A stretch of DNA of 64,000 bases from Kiloniella majae (lineage in GTDB: Bacteria; Pseudomonadota; Alphaproteobacteria; Kiloniellales; Kiloniellaceae): the NCBI RefSeq assembly GCF_002118315.1, contig NZ_MTSZ01000001.1, forward strand, positions 496,001 to 560,000, read 5' to 3'. The notes below the pieces were generated by a model. That model had not been told where the DNA came from and made no database searches. It saw nothing but the letters and a program-made list of their open reading frames with translations. Positions 34,670-43,634 of the stretch are shown here, in pieces. Position numbers and translations under genes: made by a program. How positions within the stretch are numbered: position 1 is the stretch's first letter; each line of letters begins with the position of its first letter.

Positions 34670-35275
34670 TTAAACAGCTTGAACCGGGGAGATATTTCCC
34701 CGATTTTTTATATCTTCGATTGTTTTTAATGAAGGCGTTGGCCATATACTTTTTTTATCGCGCATTTCTTTATATTCCACATGAAGATGAGGAAAAATAG
34801 TTCCCTTTTTGCCAGTCAAACCTATGATACATCCGGCTTTAATTATGTCCCCAACTTTCACGAAGCTCTTGCTCATATGAAGAAATAAGAAATACATCGG
34901 CTTTTCTTCGCCAGTCACCTCCACGATGATTGATCCGGCTCGATCTTTCAATGGCTCATATTCCTTACTTCCAGATTTCTTTTTAACAACAGTGCCCGAT
35001 ACTGGTGACCTTACTTCGGTAGGTACCCTGGCCCTATAATCAATTCCCGCGTGAAGTAATTTAAAAACACGTCCACATTCACGTTTACTGTCGCAACTAT
35101 CAAGAAACGGATTAGTTACCGTAATTTTGCCCGGTAACAATAACTTGCCAAACTCTTCTTCGCTCATAGCCCAAGCAGATGTAATACCAAACACGAAGAA
35201 AAATGCAGTGCTGTAATAGACAAGCCTTGCTCGTCGTTTTTGCCAGAATAACTTGCGTCGAAAATAATGTAACAT
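34670..35275 (-). CDS. M23-family metallopeptidase (LytM-like)
   Basis: About 201 residues. The N-terminus is basic, with a single hydrophobic segment (about 20-36) ending in AWAMS, a signal peptide or anchor. The M23 core shows the zinc residues HAGIDY (His/Asp, about 80-85) and HLHVEY (about 165-170). Such domains cut peptidoglycan cross-bridges or, when inactive, activate amidases; here the catalytic motifs look intact. Two Cys pairs (SCDSKRECG) precede the core. ATG 35275 is preferred to an upstream TTG. It lies 65 bp downstream of a Sel1-repeat gene on the same strand, so it is probably co-transcribed with it. Confidence 0.85.
   Translation of the reverse strand: MLHYFRRKLFWQKRRARLVYYSTAFFFVFGITSAWAMSEEEFGKLLLPGKITVTNPFLDSCDSKRECGRVFKLLHAGIDYRARVPTEVRSPVSGTVVKKKSGSKEYEPLKDRAGSIIVEVTGEEKPMYFLFLHMSKSFVKVGDIIKAGCIIGLTGKKGTIFPHLHVEYKEMRDKKSIWPTPSLKTIEDIKNRGNISPVQAV
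34685..34709 (+). terminator. Second hairpin with T-run, inside the M23 gene end
   Basis: CGGGGA (34685-34690) pairs with TCCCCG (34697-34702) and is followed by ATTTTTT on the plus strand. It overlaps the last codons of the minus-strand peptidase gene, so it could stop plus-strand read-through or be a coincidence. Confidence 0.4.
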
Positions 35276-35340
35276 ACTGAAAATCAACCTATCATTGCTT
35301 CAAACGACTTCTAAATATGTAATGAGAACAGCAAAAAACA

Positions 35341-36852
35341 TTAACAACCCTGATAACTTTTCCCGATACAATCTTTAATCATCTTTTTAGCAGCTTCTTT
35401 CTGATAAGCAGACAATTCTTCGTCCAGGTTCTTGACGTCCTGCGCGGCTCTGGGATGACCGTTTTCAGCAGCAAAGGCAAACCACATCTTCGCGCGCAAC
35501 CGATCCTTTGTTACGCCGTCTCCTTTGTAGTACATCACCGCTAGATTTCGTTGTGAATAGGAATTTCCCTGTGCCGCGGATTGCTTGAACCAGTCCAAAG
35601 CCTTGGTATAGCTTTGGGGCATTCCCCGGCCTTGCAGGGCAAGACGCCCCAAATTCGCTTGTGCCAAGGCAGATCCTTGCCTAGCCGCAAGGCTAAACCA
35701 TTGAATAGCCTCATCAACTTTAAAAAGATCCCGAGAATTTTCAATGAAAAAGATCCCCAGATTCTCTTGAGCTTTTACATTACCTTGTTTGGCAGAACGG
35801 GTTAGCCAAATGATTGCCTCTTTGAAATCCTGATCAACCCCTTTGCCTTGTATATAAAGCAGGCCAAGGGCGGCTTGAGAATAGTGATCGCCTTTATTTG
35901 CTCCTGCGCGGTATAATTCAGCTGCAGCAACGTAATCCTGCCCGATACCTTCCCCACTCTCATACATTTTCCCAAGGTTTAATTGGGCATCCGTATAGCC
36001 CTGTTCAGCCGCTTTGCTGTACCATTCAAAAGCTTTTTTGTAATCCCTTGGCTTGCCCTGCCCCAGATAAGATAAAACCCCAAGATTAAACTGCGCGACT
36101 TCATCACCTTTTTCTGCCAAATCTGTCAGTACTTCTACAGCTTGGGCATATTCCCCTTTCTGCAAAAGTGTCATCCACAGCTGGTCGTTGCGCGAAGGTT
36201 CGCTATTGTTTGAATTAGATAATGTCGGGGATTTTTCTACCTCGGCCATTCCTTTAAGGTCCCAGAGCGCTTCTTCTATCCCCTGATCTGCCGCACGTTG
36301 ATACCATTTTTGCGCCAGCGTCAAATTCTGTTTCGTTTGATATCCAATGTAATAGAGCTCGGCCAAACTGTACTGGGCCGCCGCGAAGTTTTTCTCAGCA
36401 GCCAGTGTCATATAGTCAATGGCCTTAGCCACATCCTTTTGTACACCGTCCCCCTTCAGGTAAAGAGTGCCAAGAAGAAATTGTGCAATATCATCCCCCT
36501 GATTTGCAGATGGCAAAAACCATTCCGCAGCCTTTGTAGAATCAACGTTAACAACCTCGCCCTTCAGATAAAAAATCCCCATCTGACGTTGGGATGCCAT
36601 ATGCCCCTGATCCGCCGCACGCTTGAACCATTTGAATGCTTTCTCATCATCCCCCGGTTCTGCTCGCCAGTTGAGATACAAGACAGCAAGATAATATTGC
36701 ACCTTGGCGTCACCAGCCTCTGCCAAGGGAGTCCACTCTTCAATCGCTGTTGCAAAGTCTTGACGTTTTGCCGCTTCCCCGCCTTTGTTAAAATCAGCCG
36801 CCCAAAGAGGAGACATATAGAAAAAGCATAAAAACGACAGAAGATATTTCAT
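35341..36852 (-). CDS. Exported Sel1-repeat protein
   Basis: A 503-residue protein with a signal peptide (MKYLLSF... cleavage after PLWAA, residue about 19) and about eleven Sel1-like helical repeats of 36 residues (pattern A-xx-LGxxYxxGxGVxxDxxKAxxWxxxAAxQG). A break near residues 205-225 (SPTLSNSNNSEPSRN) divides it into two repeat blocks. Sel1 proteins form superhelical scaffolds, often periplasmic, for protein complexes. The C-terminus has two Cys (IKDCIGKSYQGC). It is the first of several paralogs here and is followed by the M23 peptidase. Confidence 0.88.
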   Translation of the reverse strand: MKYLLSFLCFFYMSPLWAADFNKGGEAAKRQDFATAIEEWTPLAEAGDAKVQYYLAVLYLNWRAEPGDDEKAFKWFKRAADQGHMASQRQMGIFYLKGEVVNVDSTKAAEWFLPSANQGDDIAQFLLGTLYLKGDGVQKDVAKAIDYMTLAAEKNFAAAQYSLAELYYIGYQTKQNLTLAQKWYQRAADQGIEEALWDLKGMAEVEKSPTLSNSNNSEPSRNDQLWMTLLQKGEYAQAVEVLTDLAEKGDEVAQFNLGVLSYLGQGKPRDYKKAFEWYSKAAEQGYTDAQLNLGKMYESGEGIGQDYVAAAELYRAGANKGDHYSQAALGLLYIQGKGVDQDFKEAIIWLTRSAKQGNVKAQENLGIFFIENSRDLFKVDEAIQWFSLAARQGSALAQANLGRLALQGRGMPQSYTKALDWFKQSAAQGNSYSQRNLAVMYYKGDGVTKDRLRAKMWFAFAAENGHPRAAQDVKNLDEELSAYQKEAAKKMIKDCIGKSYQGC

Positions 36853-37013
36853 GAAAATCTACGCCCCCAAAGCGTTAGAAAAATTGCAAGAAACAAAGCA
36901 GGTTAAGACGTTGAAAAAAAACTACGGGAATAACAGGACAGGCAAGCCATGCTCAAAGAATAATGTATTCGATCATGGTTATGCAACTATAGATAAGACA
37001 TTTCTGCCCCTTC

Positions 37014-37424
37014 TCACTCCGCAATAATCACCAGAACGGTCTGGGCTTCTTCCAGTCCCTGATCTGCGGCAAGCTGGTACCATTTACGGGCGGTGTCCAT
37101 GTTTTCTTCGACGCCCGAGCCAAAATGATACATCATCCCCAGCATCATCTGCGCCTGTGCATCACCATTCTCCGCAGATTTTGTCAGCCATTCATGAGAT
37201 AATTCCTCATCCATGGCAACGCCCTGCCCTTCCTTGTAAATGACGCCAAGATAATACTGCGCAGTGCTATCCCCTTGCTCAGCAAGTGGTCTTATTTCGG
37301 TCAGGGCGGTAGCATAATCACCTTTTACAAGGGCCGCCTTGCCTTTACCCAAATCAGCAGCTTGAACCAAGCTTCCCAAAAGAAAACTGCAGAGGAAAAT
37401 GGCAGGAAGAAGAAGTTGTTTCAT
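37014..37424 (-). CDS. Short exported Sel1-repeat protein
   Basis: A 136-residue protein with a signal peptide (MKQLLLPAIFLCSFLLGSLVQAAD) and about three Sel1 repeats (AQYYLGVIYKEGQGV, AQMMLGMMYHFGSGV). It is a minimal member of the paralogous cluster that also includes the genes at 35341, 40044 and 42389. The gap to the longer Sel1 gene downstream is about 160 bp. The function is probably a small scaffold or secreted interaction module. Confidence 0.87.
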   Translation of the reverse strand: MKQLLLPAIFLCSFLLGSLVQAADLGKGKAALVKGDYATALTEIRPLAEQGDSTAQYYLGVIYKEGQGVAMDEELSHEWLTKSAENGDAQAQMMLGMMYHFGSGVEENMDTARKWYQLAADQGLEEAQTVLVIIAE

Positions 37425-37490
37425 AATAATTCCAATAACGAATAAATTAGGTATTTTACAGATTAATGATTACGCCTTTTAAAAGCATAC

Positions 37491-38378
37491 TTAAAATACT
37501 GCATGTTCAGCCAGAAAATCGAGAAAAACACGGATGTGCCTGACAACTTTGTGTTCAGAGTAGTAAACCGCTGATACGGGGATCGTGTGGGGAATAACTT
37601 TGTCCCCGAGGATGGGAACAAGCTCACCACTTTGCAGTTCTTTACGGACCGTAAAATCTGACAGGCACAGGATACCATGACCATATATCGCCAATTGTTT
37701 GAGGGTTTCCCCGCTATTGGCCGTCAGGTGAGGTGTAATTTCAAACCATTCCCCCCTTTCGGTCAGGATCGGCCAGCGATTGAGAGAAGGCGTTTGTTGT
37801 GAGAACCCCAAGCAATTGTGATTTTGTAAATCTTCCACGGCGACAGGCACCCCCTGTTGCTCAAGGTAGTCCGGTGATGCATAAAATGCCCGCTGGATTG
37901 AGCCAATTCTTTTCGCCTTCAGACCAGAGCTTTTTAACTCGCCAAGGCGAATAGCAACATCAACCTTCTTTTCAATCAAATCAGCAATGTTCTCGTTACT
38001 TTCCAGCGACAGTTTAATTTTTGGATACTGACGGGTAAACCTTGATAGAATAGGCGCAAGCATGTGCAGAGTAAAAGGTGTCGGCGCATCAATGGTAAGA
38101 CGCCCCTGTAGCTCAGCATTTTTATCGGCAAAGTGGGTGCGGATTTCGTTCAGATTGTCCAGAGTTTTCGCCGCATGATCCAACAACCACTGTCCCTCAC
38201 CCGTTAAGGTGATCTTGCGGGTTGTCCGATTAAACAAGGTGGTATTCAGCTGGATTTCCAGGTTCTTGATACTGCGACTGACAACTGATGGCGCAATATT
38301 CAAATGATGTGCCGCGCCAACAAAGCTGCCCGCCTCTGCCGTTGCGATAAAGATCTTCAGGTCATCAAATTTAAACAT
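37491..38378 (-). CDS. LysR-family transcriptional regulator
   Basis: About 295 residues. The N-terminal winged helix (MFKFDDLKIFIATAEAGSF, then HHLNIAPSVVSRSIKNLE) and the LysR substrate-binding domain are complete. ATG 38378 starts the DNA-binding domain directly; an upstream TTG would add six residues. It is divergent from the AhpD-like/cupin pair, 180 bp away, the standard arrangement of a LysR regulator and its target. The cassette is inserted between Sel1-repeat genes. Confidence 0.9.
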   Translation of the reverse strand: MFKFDDLKIFIATAEAGSFVGAAHHLNIAPSVVSRSIKNLEIQLNTTLFNRTTRKITLTGEGQWLLDHAAKTLDNLNEIRTHFADKNAELQGRLTIDAPTPFTLHMLAPILSRFTRQYPKIKLSLESNENIADLIEKKVDVAIRLGELKSSGLKAKRIGSIQRAFYASPDYLEQQGVPVAVEDLQNHNCLGFSQQTPSLNRWPILTERGEWFEITPHLTANSGETLKQLAIYGHGILCLSDFTVRKELQSGELVPILGDKVIPHTIPVSAVYYSEHKVVRHIRVFLDFLAEHAVF

Positions 38379-38559
38379 AAAGAGTTTATGGATCAATTAG
38401 TGCTGATTTAGCAATTATTAAATAACCAAATCAACATTTTAAACATCAATTAAGTGTCATATAAAACCTTTGTCTATCCAGACAGACATCCGGTTACAAG
38501 CCACTAAATTGATCAGATACAAAGGCTTAGAACCTTAGATTTATTAAAACAAAGAGAAT

Positions 38560-38994
38560 ATGAACATGACCCGCGTAAACATTCACAAAATCCAGCCCGC
38601 CGCCTATGACGCGATGTTCGGGTTAGAGAAATATCTTGGTACCACAGACATTGGCCCCCAGCTGGCAGAGTTGATCAAAACCCGCGCCTCACAGATTAAT
38701 GGCTGCGCCTATTGCATCCAGATGCACACGAAAACCGCACTGGATAATGGTGAAACAGCCGAACGGCTGTTCGCCCTCTCCGCTTGGAAAGAGTCCCCGC
38801 TTTTTTCTGAAAAAGAACGCGCAGTTCTCGCCCTTACAGAAGAAGTCACCCTGATTTCCGAACATGGGGTAAGTGACCGGGTTTACAACCGGGTTGGGGA
38901 ACACTTCAGCGACGAACAGATCGCCCAAATCATCATGGCCATTACAACAATAAACGCCTGGAACCGCATCGCGATTGCGATACAGATGCAATAG
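38560..38994 (+). CDS. AhpD-like carboxymuconolactone decarboxylase-family protein
   Basis: A 144-residue protein with the alkylhydroperoxidase D-like core. The peroxidase-type CxxC is in INGCAYCIQMHTKTA (Cys about 49 and 52), with the conserved following His. The family reduces peroxides via the CxxC, or decarboxylates aromatic-ring products; the CxxC supports a redox role. It is divergent from the LysR gene and followed 73 bp later by a cupin gene, so an inducible detoxification unit is likely. An ATG two codons in is an alternative start. Confidence 0.9.
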   Translation: MNMTRVNIHKIQPAAYDAMFGLEKYLGTTDIGPQLAELIKTRASQINGCAYCIQMHTKTALDNGETAERLFALSAWKESPLFSEKERAVLALTEEVTLISEHGVSDRVYNRVGEHFSDEQIAQIIMAITTINAWNRIAIAIQMQ

Positions 38995-39067
38995 TCGCTT
39001 TTGCGTCAAAACGCTTCATAACACTTCAGAACATAGGGCATAACAGGCCATAACAAGGGAAATAAGA

Positions 39068-39538
39068 ATGCTGAAGATTACCAAATATCCAACACGAGTT
39101 TTATCACGGCTTCTTGTTTCACTTGTTATTTCACTTGTTATTTCTGCGTCCCATTACGGCACGGCATACACACATGAAGTTTCGCCCCAAAGCAGCCTTA
39201 CAAAAAATCAACGTACGATGCTTTTGCAAGAAGCAATCGGAAATATACCCGGGCATGAATTGACCGCCATAACAGTAGAACTGGTGCCGGGGAACAAATC
39301 CCCGGCGCACAGTCACGAAACATTTGTTTTTGTCTATGTATTAGAGGGAAATGTTCGGAGCCAACTGGGTGATGAAAAAGCTGTCGACTATACTGCTGGA
39401 GATAGCTGGATTGAACCGCCAGGGGCTATCCACACACTCACGGAAAACCTGAGCGATACAAAACCTGCCAAGCTACTTGCCATCTTTGTCGGCAAGAAAG
39501 ATGCCCGACTAACCACCTCGGGAACGATACGTCAGTAA
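39068..39538 (+). CDS. Exported cupin-domain protein
   Basis: A 156-residue protein with an N-terminal hydrophobic signal segment (residues about 11-30) and a single cupin barrel. Metal-binding motif 1 is PAHSHETFVFVYVLEG (about 78-93), motif 2 PPGAIHTL (about 117-124). The signal segment contains a 15-bp duplication at DNA level that codes LVISLVIS. A good ribosome site (AAGGGA) precedes ATG. It is likely co-transcribed with the AhpD-like gene under the divergent LysR regulator. The substrate is unknown. Confidence 0.87.
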   Translation: MLKITKYPTRVLSRLLVSLVISLVISASHYGTAYTHEVSPQSSLTKNQRTMLLQEAIGNIPGHELTAITVELVPGNKSPAHSHETFVFVYVLEGNVRSQLGDEKAVDYTAGDSWIEPPGAIHTLTENLSDTKPAKLLAIFVGKKDARLTTSGTIRQ

Positions 39539-39589
39539 TGTTCTAATACAAAAATCAGCACCCTTTAAATTTGCGCTTCCGGCACTCTG

Positions 39590-40126
39590 CTACCCTTCAT
39601 CCCCCTGAACCGCTGATTTGAGTGCCCAGTTATGGGCTTTATCAAGATTTTTATTGGTACCAGTCCCCGCCAAATAATGATAGGCAACCTTGGCCTGTGC
39701 TTTCGAGTAATCTAACAGTGCTGAACGTTCGAAAAGAAGGAATGCCTGTTTAGTGTCTCGTTTAACTCCTAACCCTCTGAAATACATATCAGCCATAAGA
39801 TATAACGCACAAGGGTTATCCTTTTTGATCAATGACTTAAGTAACTCAATCGCCTTATCATATTCACCTGCGCGATATAATTTACTGTAAGTTCTGATGG
39901 CCGAGGCCGAAGAAGTCCCTTTACCTTGTTGTTGTATTTGCGAGGCAGATTTGGCAACCTTTTGTGAGACCTGACGCGCAGAGATACTCTCGGTTTTGGA
40001 TACTGTTTTTTGGGCCTCAAGCAAATCATTCCGGGTTTCTTCTTCAGTCTGTACCGGATCTCCCATCGGGTACCAACTGCTCGTTCCCGGATTGGGCCTG
40101 AGTTCCTTGTGAAGAAGGTGAAGCAT
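39590..40126 (-). pseudogene. Sel1-repeat frame, probable 3' part of a frameshifted gene
   Basis: This 178-codon frame contains Sel1-like repeats in its second half (CALYLMADMYFRGLGVKRD, AYHYLAGTGTNKNLDKA) but has no signal peptide, unlike the other members here. It overlaps the end of the 746-residue Sel1 gene by 83 bp in another frame, and the candidate starts (40126, 40066) lack good ribosome sites. The simplest reading is one longer Sel1 gene broken by a frameshift near 40046-40090, real or a sequencing error. A separate overlapping gene cannot be excluded. Confidence 0.55.
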
Positions 40127-42284
40127 CGATACCGTCTATTTTCTTTTGAATTCTCGACAGATCTTTAACTGCACTCTCACTACCAAGATCAGCAGCACGT
40201 TGGTATAGATCTGCCGCACGCGACAGATCTTTAGAAGTTACGTAACCATGCTCATAATGGTTACCTAAAACAAGATGTGCCAAAAGTACCTCTTGCGTAA
40301 CATAATGCTCCAGAACATCAATATACTTCTTCTCATCCTTTGGAACGCCGCGTCCTTCCAGATAATGCTTGGCATAAAAAATAGCGCTGGGGCCATGACC
40401 TTGGTCTGCTGACTTCCGATACCATTCCAAAGATTTACTTATATCCAGAGGGAAACCATGGTACCCATCACCATAAAAATTTCCCAGTTTATACTGGGCC
40501 AGAGCATACCCTTGTTCTGCTGCCAGTTTTACCCACGTTGCACCATCTTCATCACGCTTGAGAATTGGTAAATAGGTTATTCCCAAACGATATTGGGAAC
40601 GTGCATGGCCGGACTTGGCCAGATTTAGCCAAATATCTTGCGCGCCATATGGCATCCCCTGTTCAAAAGCATTAACACCGCGATAAAATTCTCTGTAAAA
40701 ATCTTCCTGATTGATCTTTATCTGCTCAGGATACTTGTCATTCAATTCCGCCAATCTATTTATCGCGAGGGGCAAATCTTGGTTTGCCGCATGTCGATAC
40801 CACCGCCTAGCCTGAACGACATCCTTGGGAATGCCTACTCCCTCTTCATAATTCAAACCCAGATTATATTGAGCGTCGCGATCTCCTTGTTCTGCGGCCA
40901 ACTTCAACCATTTGACAGCAACTTCTGGATCAGGTTTCACGCCGATACCTTTACTGTATATTTCGGCCAATTTCCGCTGGCTTTCGCGGTCGCCCTCTTC
41001 TTTTGCACTCAACTCAAACCAGTGCAGAGCCGCTTTCTGGTTATCCGATGTATCACCCATCGCGCTATACAAATCCCCCAAGTAATAAAGAGATTTTGTA
41101 TCTCCATTACTGTAGGATCTTTTAAACCAGAACGCTGATTTTTCTTGGTCTCTGGGAACTTTCACCCCAAGGTAATACAAAAAACCCAACGAGAATTGCG
41201 CCTGTAAATTTTCCTTGTTACCAGCAATCTCCAAAAAGCGCAGGCCTTCTGCTTTATCTATTCCCACACCAGCGCCATGAACATAAGCCCAACCCAGTTC
41301 AAATTGGGCCTGCGTATAGTCCTGTCGCGCCAACGACTTTAAAAGAGCAATTCCTTTATCAAACTCCTTTTCTTCAAAAGCAGTCTTGGCTCTCTCAAAC
41401 TCTGCATCCAGCCCAGTCAACGACGTCTTTGGGACTTTGTTGTCCAAGTTAATCAACCAGTCCAAATCCTCCAGCGCTTCAAGCGCTCTCAAATGCCCCT
41501 GATCCGCAGCTAGTTGAAGCCAGCTTATTGCCTTACGGCTATTATCTTCTTTCCCTATGACGTGTTTATAACTAAAGCCAAGGACGAACTGCGCCTGTGC
41601 ATGTCCTTGTTCTGCTGCTTTTTCAATCCACGCCAATCCCTTTTTCTCGTCACCTTCGACGCCTAAACCTTTGCGATAGATTTCACCGACCTGGTACTGC
41701 GCTTCGGCATTTCCTTTGATTGCGTGGGGAAGAAGCGTTTTCAAGGCTTTTTCATAAAGCTCATCTTTCAAAGCCTGCTTGCCATCCGCCAAAGATCTAA
41801 CTATTTCGGCTGTTTCTACTTCAGTTGATGTCTCAGTTTTGGAGCCTGCATCTCGTTCGTTACTTTTTCTATTTAGCGTCTCAAGATCTGTCTCGGAAGA
41901 TTTATCTATACCCCCTGCAACAGCTGACGAGGTATCATCTATATCACTGCTGACAGTATTATCAGAACCTTGGCGAAGCTTTTCATCAATTATCGTAGAC
42001 AGCTTGCCCAAGGCCCCTTCGTGACCTTGATCTGCCGCCAGCCGATACCATTTTTGGGCCGCGTCGATATCTTTGGCACCGCCCAGTCCCTCTTCATAGA
42101 TTTGCCCCAGAATAAACTGGGCTTCGTCGTATCCATCTTCGGCAACGGGTGTCAGCCCTTCTCGCGCAGTACCATAGTTTCCCTGCTCAAAAGCTTCAAA
42201 GCCATCAGGATTTTGCGAGAACAGCGCAAAGAAACCAAGCCCGACGAGCGCAACAAACAGAGGCAAAAGTAAAAAACGGATCAT
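40044..42284 (-). CDS. Large Sel1-repeat protein (probably truncated by frameshift)
   Basis: A 746-residue protein with an N-terminal membrane anchor or signal (MIRFLLLPLFVALVGLGFFALF) and about sixteen Sel1 repeats, interrupted by a low-complexity Ser/Thr/Asp-rich linker (about 105-165). It is the largest member of the paralogous array. The frame ends in a polar tail (SSQGTQAQSGNEQ) and repeats continue in the next frame (39590-40126), which suggests that the original protein was about 175 residues longer. Periplasmic scaffold function is inferred from family knowledge. Confidence 0.85.
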   Translation of the reverse strand: MIRFLLLPLFVALVGLGFFALFSQNPDGFEAFEQGNYGTAREGLTPVAEDGYDEAQFILGQIYEEGLGGAKDIDAAQKWYRLAADQGHEGALGKLSTIIDEKLRQGSDNTVSSDIDDTSSAVAGGIDKSSETDLETLNRKSNERDAGSKTETSTEVETAEIVRSLADGKQALKDELYEKALKTLLPHAIKGNAEAQYQVGEIYRKGLGVEGDEKKGLAWIEKAAEQGHAQAQFVLGFSYKHVIGKEDNSRKAISWLQLAADQGHLRALEALEDLDWLINLDNKVPKTSLTGLDAEFERAKTAFEEKEFDKGIALLKSLARQDYTQAQFELGWAYVHGAGVGIDKAEGLRFLEIAGNKENLQAQFSLGFLYYLGVKVPRDQEKSAFWFKRSYSNGDTKSLYYLGDLYSAMGDTSDNQKAALHWFELSAKEEGDRESQRKLAEIYSKGIGVKPDPEVAVKWLKLAAEQGDRDAQYNLGLNYEEGVGIPKDVVQARRWYRHAANQDLPLAINRLAELNDKYPEQIKINQEDFYREFYRGVNAFEQGMPYGAQDIWLNLAKSGHARSQYRLGITYLPILKRDEDGATWVKLAAEQGYALAQYKLGNFYGDGYHGFPLDISKSLEWYRKSADQGHGPSAIFYAKHYLEGRGVPKDEKKYIDVLEHYVTQEVLLAHLVLGNHYEHGYVTSKDLSRAADLYQRAADLGSESAVKDLSRIQKKIDGIDASPSSQGTQAQSGNEQLVPDGRSGTD

Positions 42285-42388
42285 GGAAAACCTATGGAAT
42301 GAAATATGAAAAACAACAAAATCAATTTACAAGTTTAAGCAAAGAACATCCGGCAAGAGCAGTAACCCAGCTGGATGAAGCAACACAA

Positions 42389-43342
42389 TCAACATCGCAT
42401 CAGGGTTTTCTTCAAACACTTTTCGACAAGGGCATCCCCCTTTGCGATCTGTTCAGATGACATTCTTTGCATGACATTCATCAGGGGTGCTTTCGCAGAT
42501 TTATTCTTTAAACCATCCGCAACAGATAACCACATATAGGCTTTCACCAGATCCCGAGGCATTCCTTCCCCTCGTGCGTACATGCTCGCAAGACTTATCT
42601 GGGCAGCGGTTTCCTTTTGCTCGGCAGCAAAAGTAAAGTATCTGTAAGCGAGTTTATAATCCTTCGGCACCAGAACCCCGGCACGATAGATATTAGCAAG
42701 CTTGTTCTGAGCAAAGGGAATACTCTGTTTCGCAGCGCGAGTATAGAGTGTAAAAGCTCTTTCTTGGTCGTGGGGCACACCGTTCCCTGTTTCGTAAAGG
42801 TAAGCCAGAGCAGCTTCACTGAATGCATCGCGGCCATCGACAGCCTTTTGTAGCCACCTCACTGCCTTGGACAAAGTGTCGCCCTTTGTGCTGTTCAAAT
42901 ACATACGGGCCAGACTACCCTGTGCTGAAACATCTCCCTGATCCGCTGCCATGCCATACCACAACAGCGCCCGATCAAAATTTTCTGTCCCCCAGTCACC
43001 ATATTCATAGGCATGCCCAAGCCTGTTTTGACTTTCGACATTGCCCAGTTCAGCAGCACGGGTGAACCACATTTCTGCCTCATCATAATTCTGTGTCACT
43101 CCCTGCCCCTTTTCGTACATCAGGGCGACATTGAACATGGCAACAAGGTTCTTTTTCTCTGTTCCGCCTTCGGCAAATGGTAAATAATTATCCATCGCAG
43201 TTTCATAATCACCGATGTCATATGCCAGCGCAGCCTCGTTTATATCCGGTCCCCAATGGCGGGACCAATAGGTATGAAGGGCTGGACCAAGCCCTGCAGC
43301 AAGAACAGTAAGCCCACCGACAATAATAAGAAAACGTTTCAT
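42389..43342 (-). CDS. Membrane-anchored Sel1-repeat protein
   Basis: A 317-residue protein. An N-terminal hydrophobic segment (residues 4-24) is probably an uncleaved anchor or signal. About seven Sel1 repeats follow (AMFNVALMYEKGQGV, SQNRLGHAYEYGDWG, ALAYLYETGNGVPHD, AQISLASMYARGEGM). The C-terminal 40 residues are helical and end with two Cys (VEKCLKKTLMRC), similar to the end of the 503-residue paralog. It is the first gene of the Sel1 group in the direction of transcription, 104 bp before the 746-residue gene. Confidence 0.88.
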   Translation of the reverse strand: MKRFLIIVGGLTVLAAGLGPALHTYWSRHWGPDINEAALAYDIGDYETAMDNYLPFAEGGTEKKNLVAMFNVALMYEKGQGVTQNYDEAEMWFTRAAELGNVESQNRLGHAYEYGDWGTENFDRALLWYGMAADQGDVSAQGSLARMYLNSTKGDTLSKAVRWLQKAVDGRDAFSEAALAYLYETGNGVPHDQERAFTLYTRAAKQSIPFAQNKLANIYRAGVLVPKDYKLAYRYFTFAAEQKETAAQISLASMYARGEGMPRDLVKAYMWLSVADGLKNKSAKAPLMNVMQRMSSEQIAKGDALVEKCLKKTLMRC

Positions 43343-43634
43343 TTTGGTCCCTGAAAAAAATACACCGGTTCATATATGTGCCAGTATGTGAACAACCTTA
43401 CGAATGTAAGAACAACAGAAGAACTAAACAGATAAAATAGAGATGAAATAAGGGATTAGATTCCCCACCCAAGTCACAAACAATAACGTAATGGCTGTTA
43501 GTTTTGCAACCGAGGATACAGATAAATTATTTTCTTGCCTCTGCTATCTCTTTGCGGTCTCAATAGGGGTTTCGGTACATAACAAAATAAAAAACACCTG
43601 ATAGCTATAGAAAGAAGAAGGACCACAGGTATCT

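Noticed and set aside
34429-34800. 123-codon plus-strand frame after the lipoprotein gene
   Set aside because: It runs through a strong terminator and antisense to the M23 peptidase gene.
39119-39150. Short duplication in the cupin signal peptide
   Set aside because: It only lengthens the hydrophobic core by a few residues and has no evident regulatory meaning.
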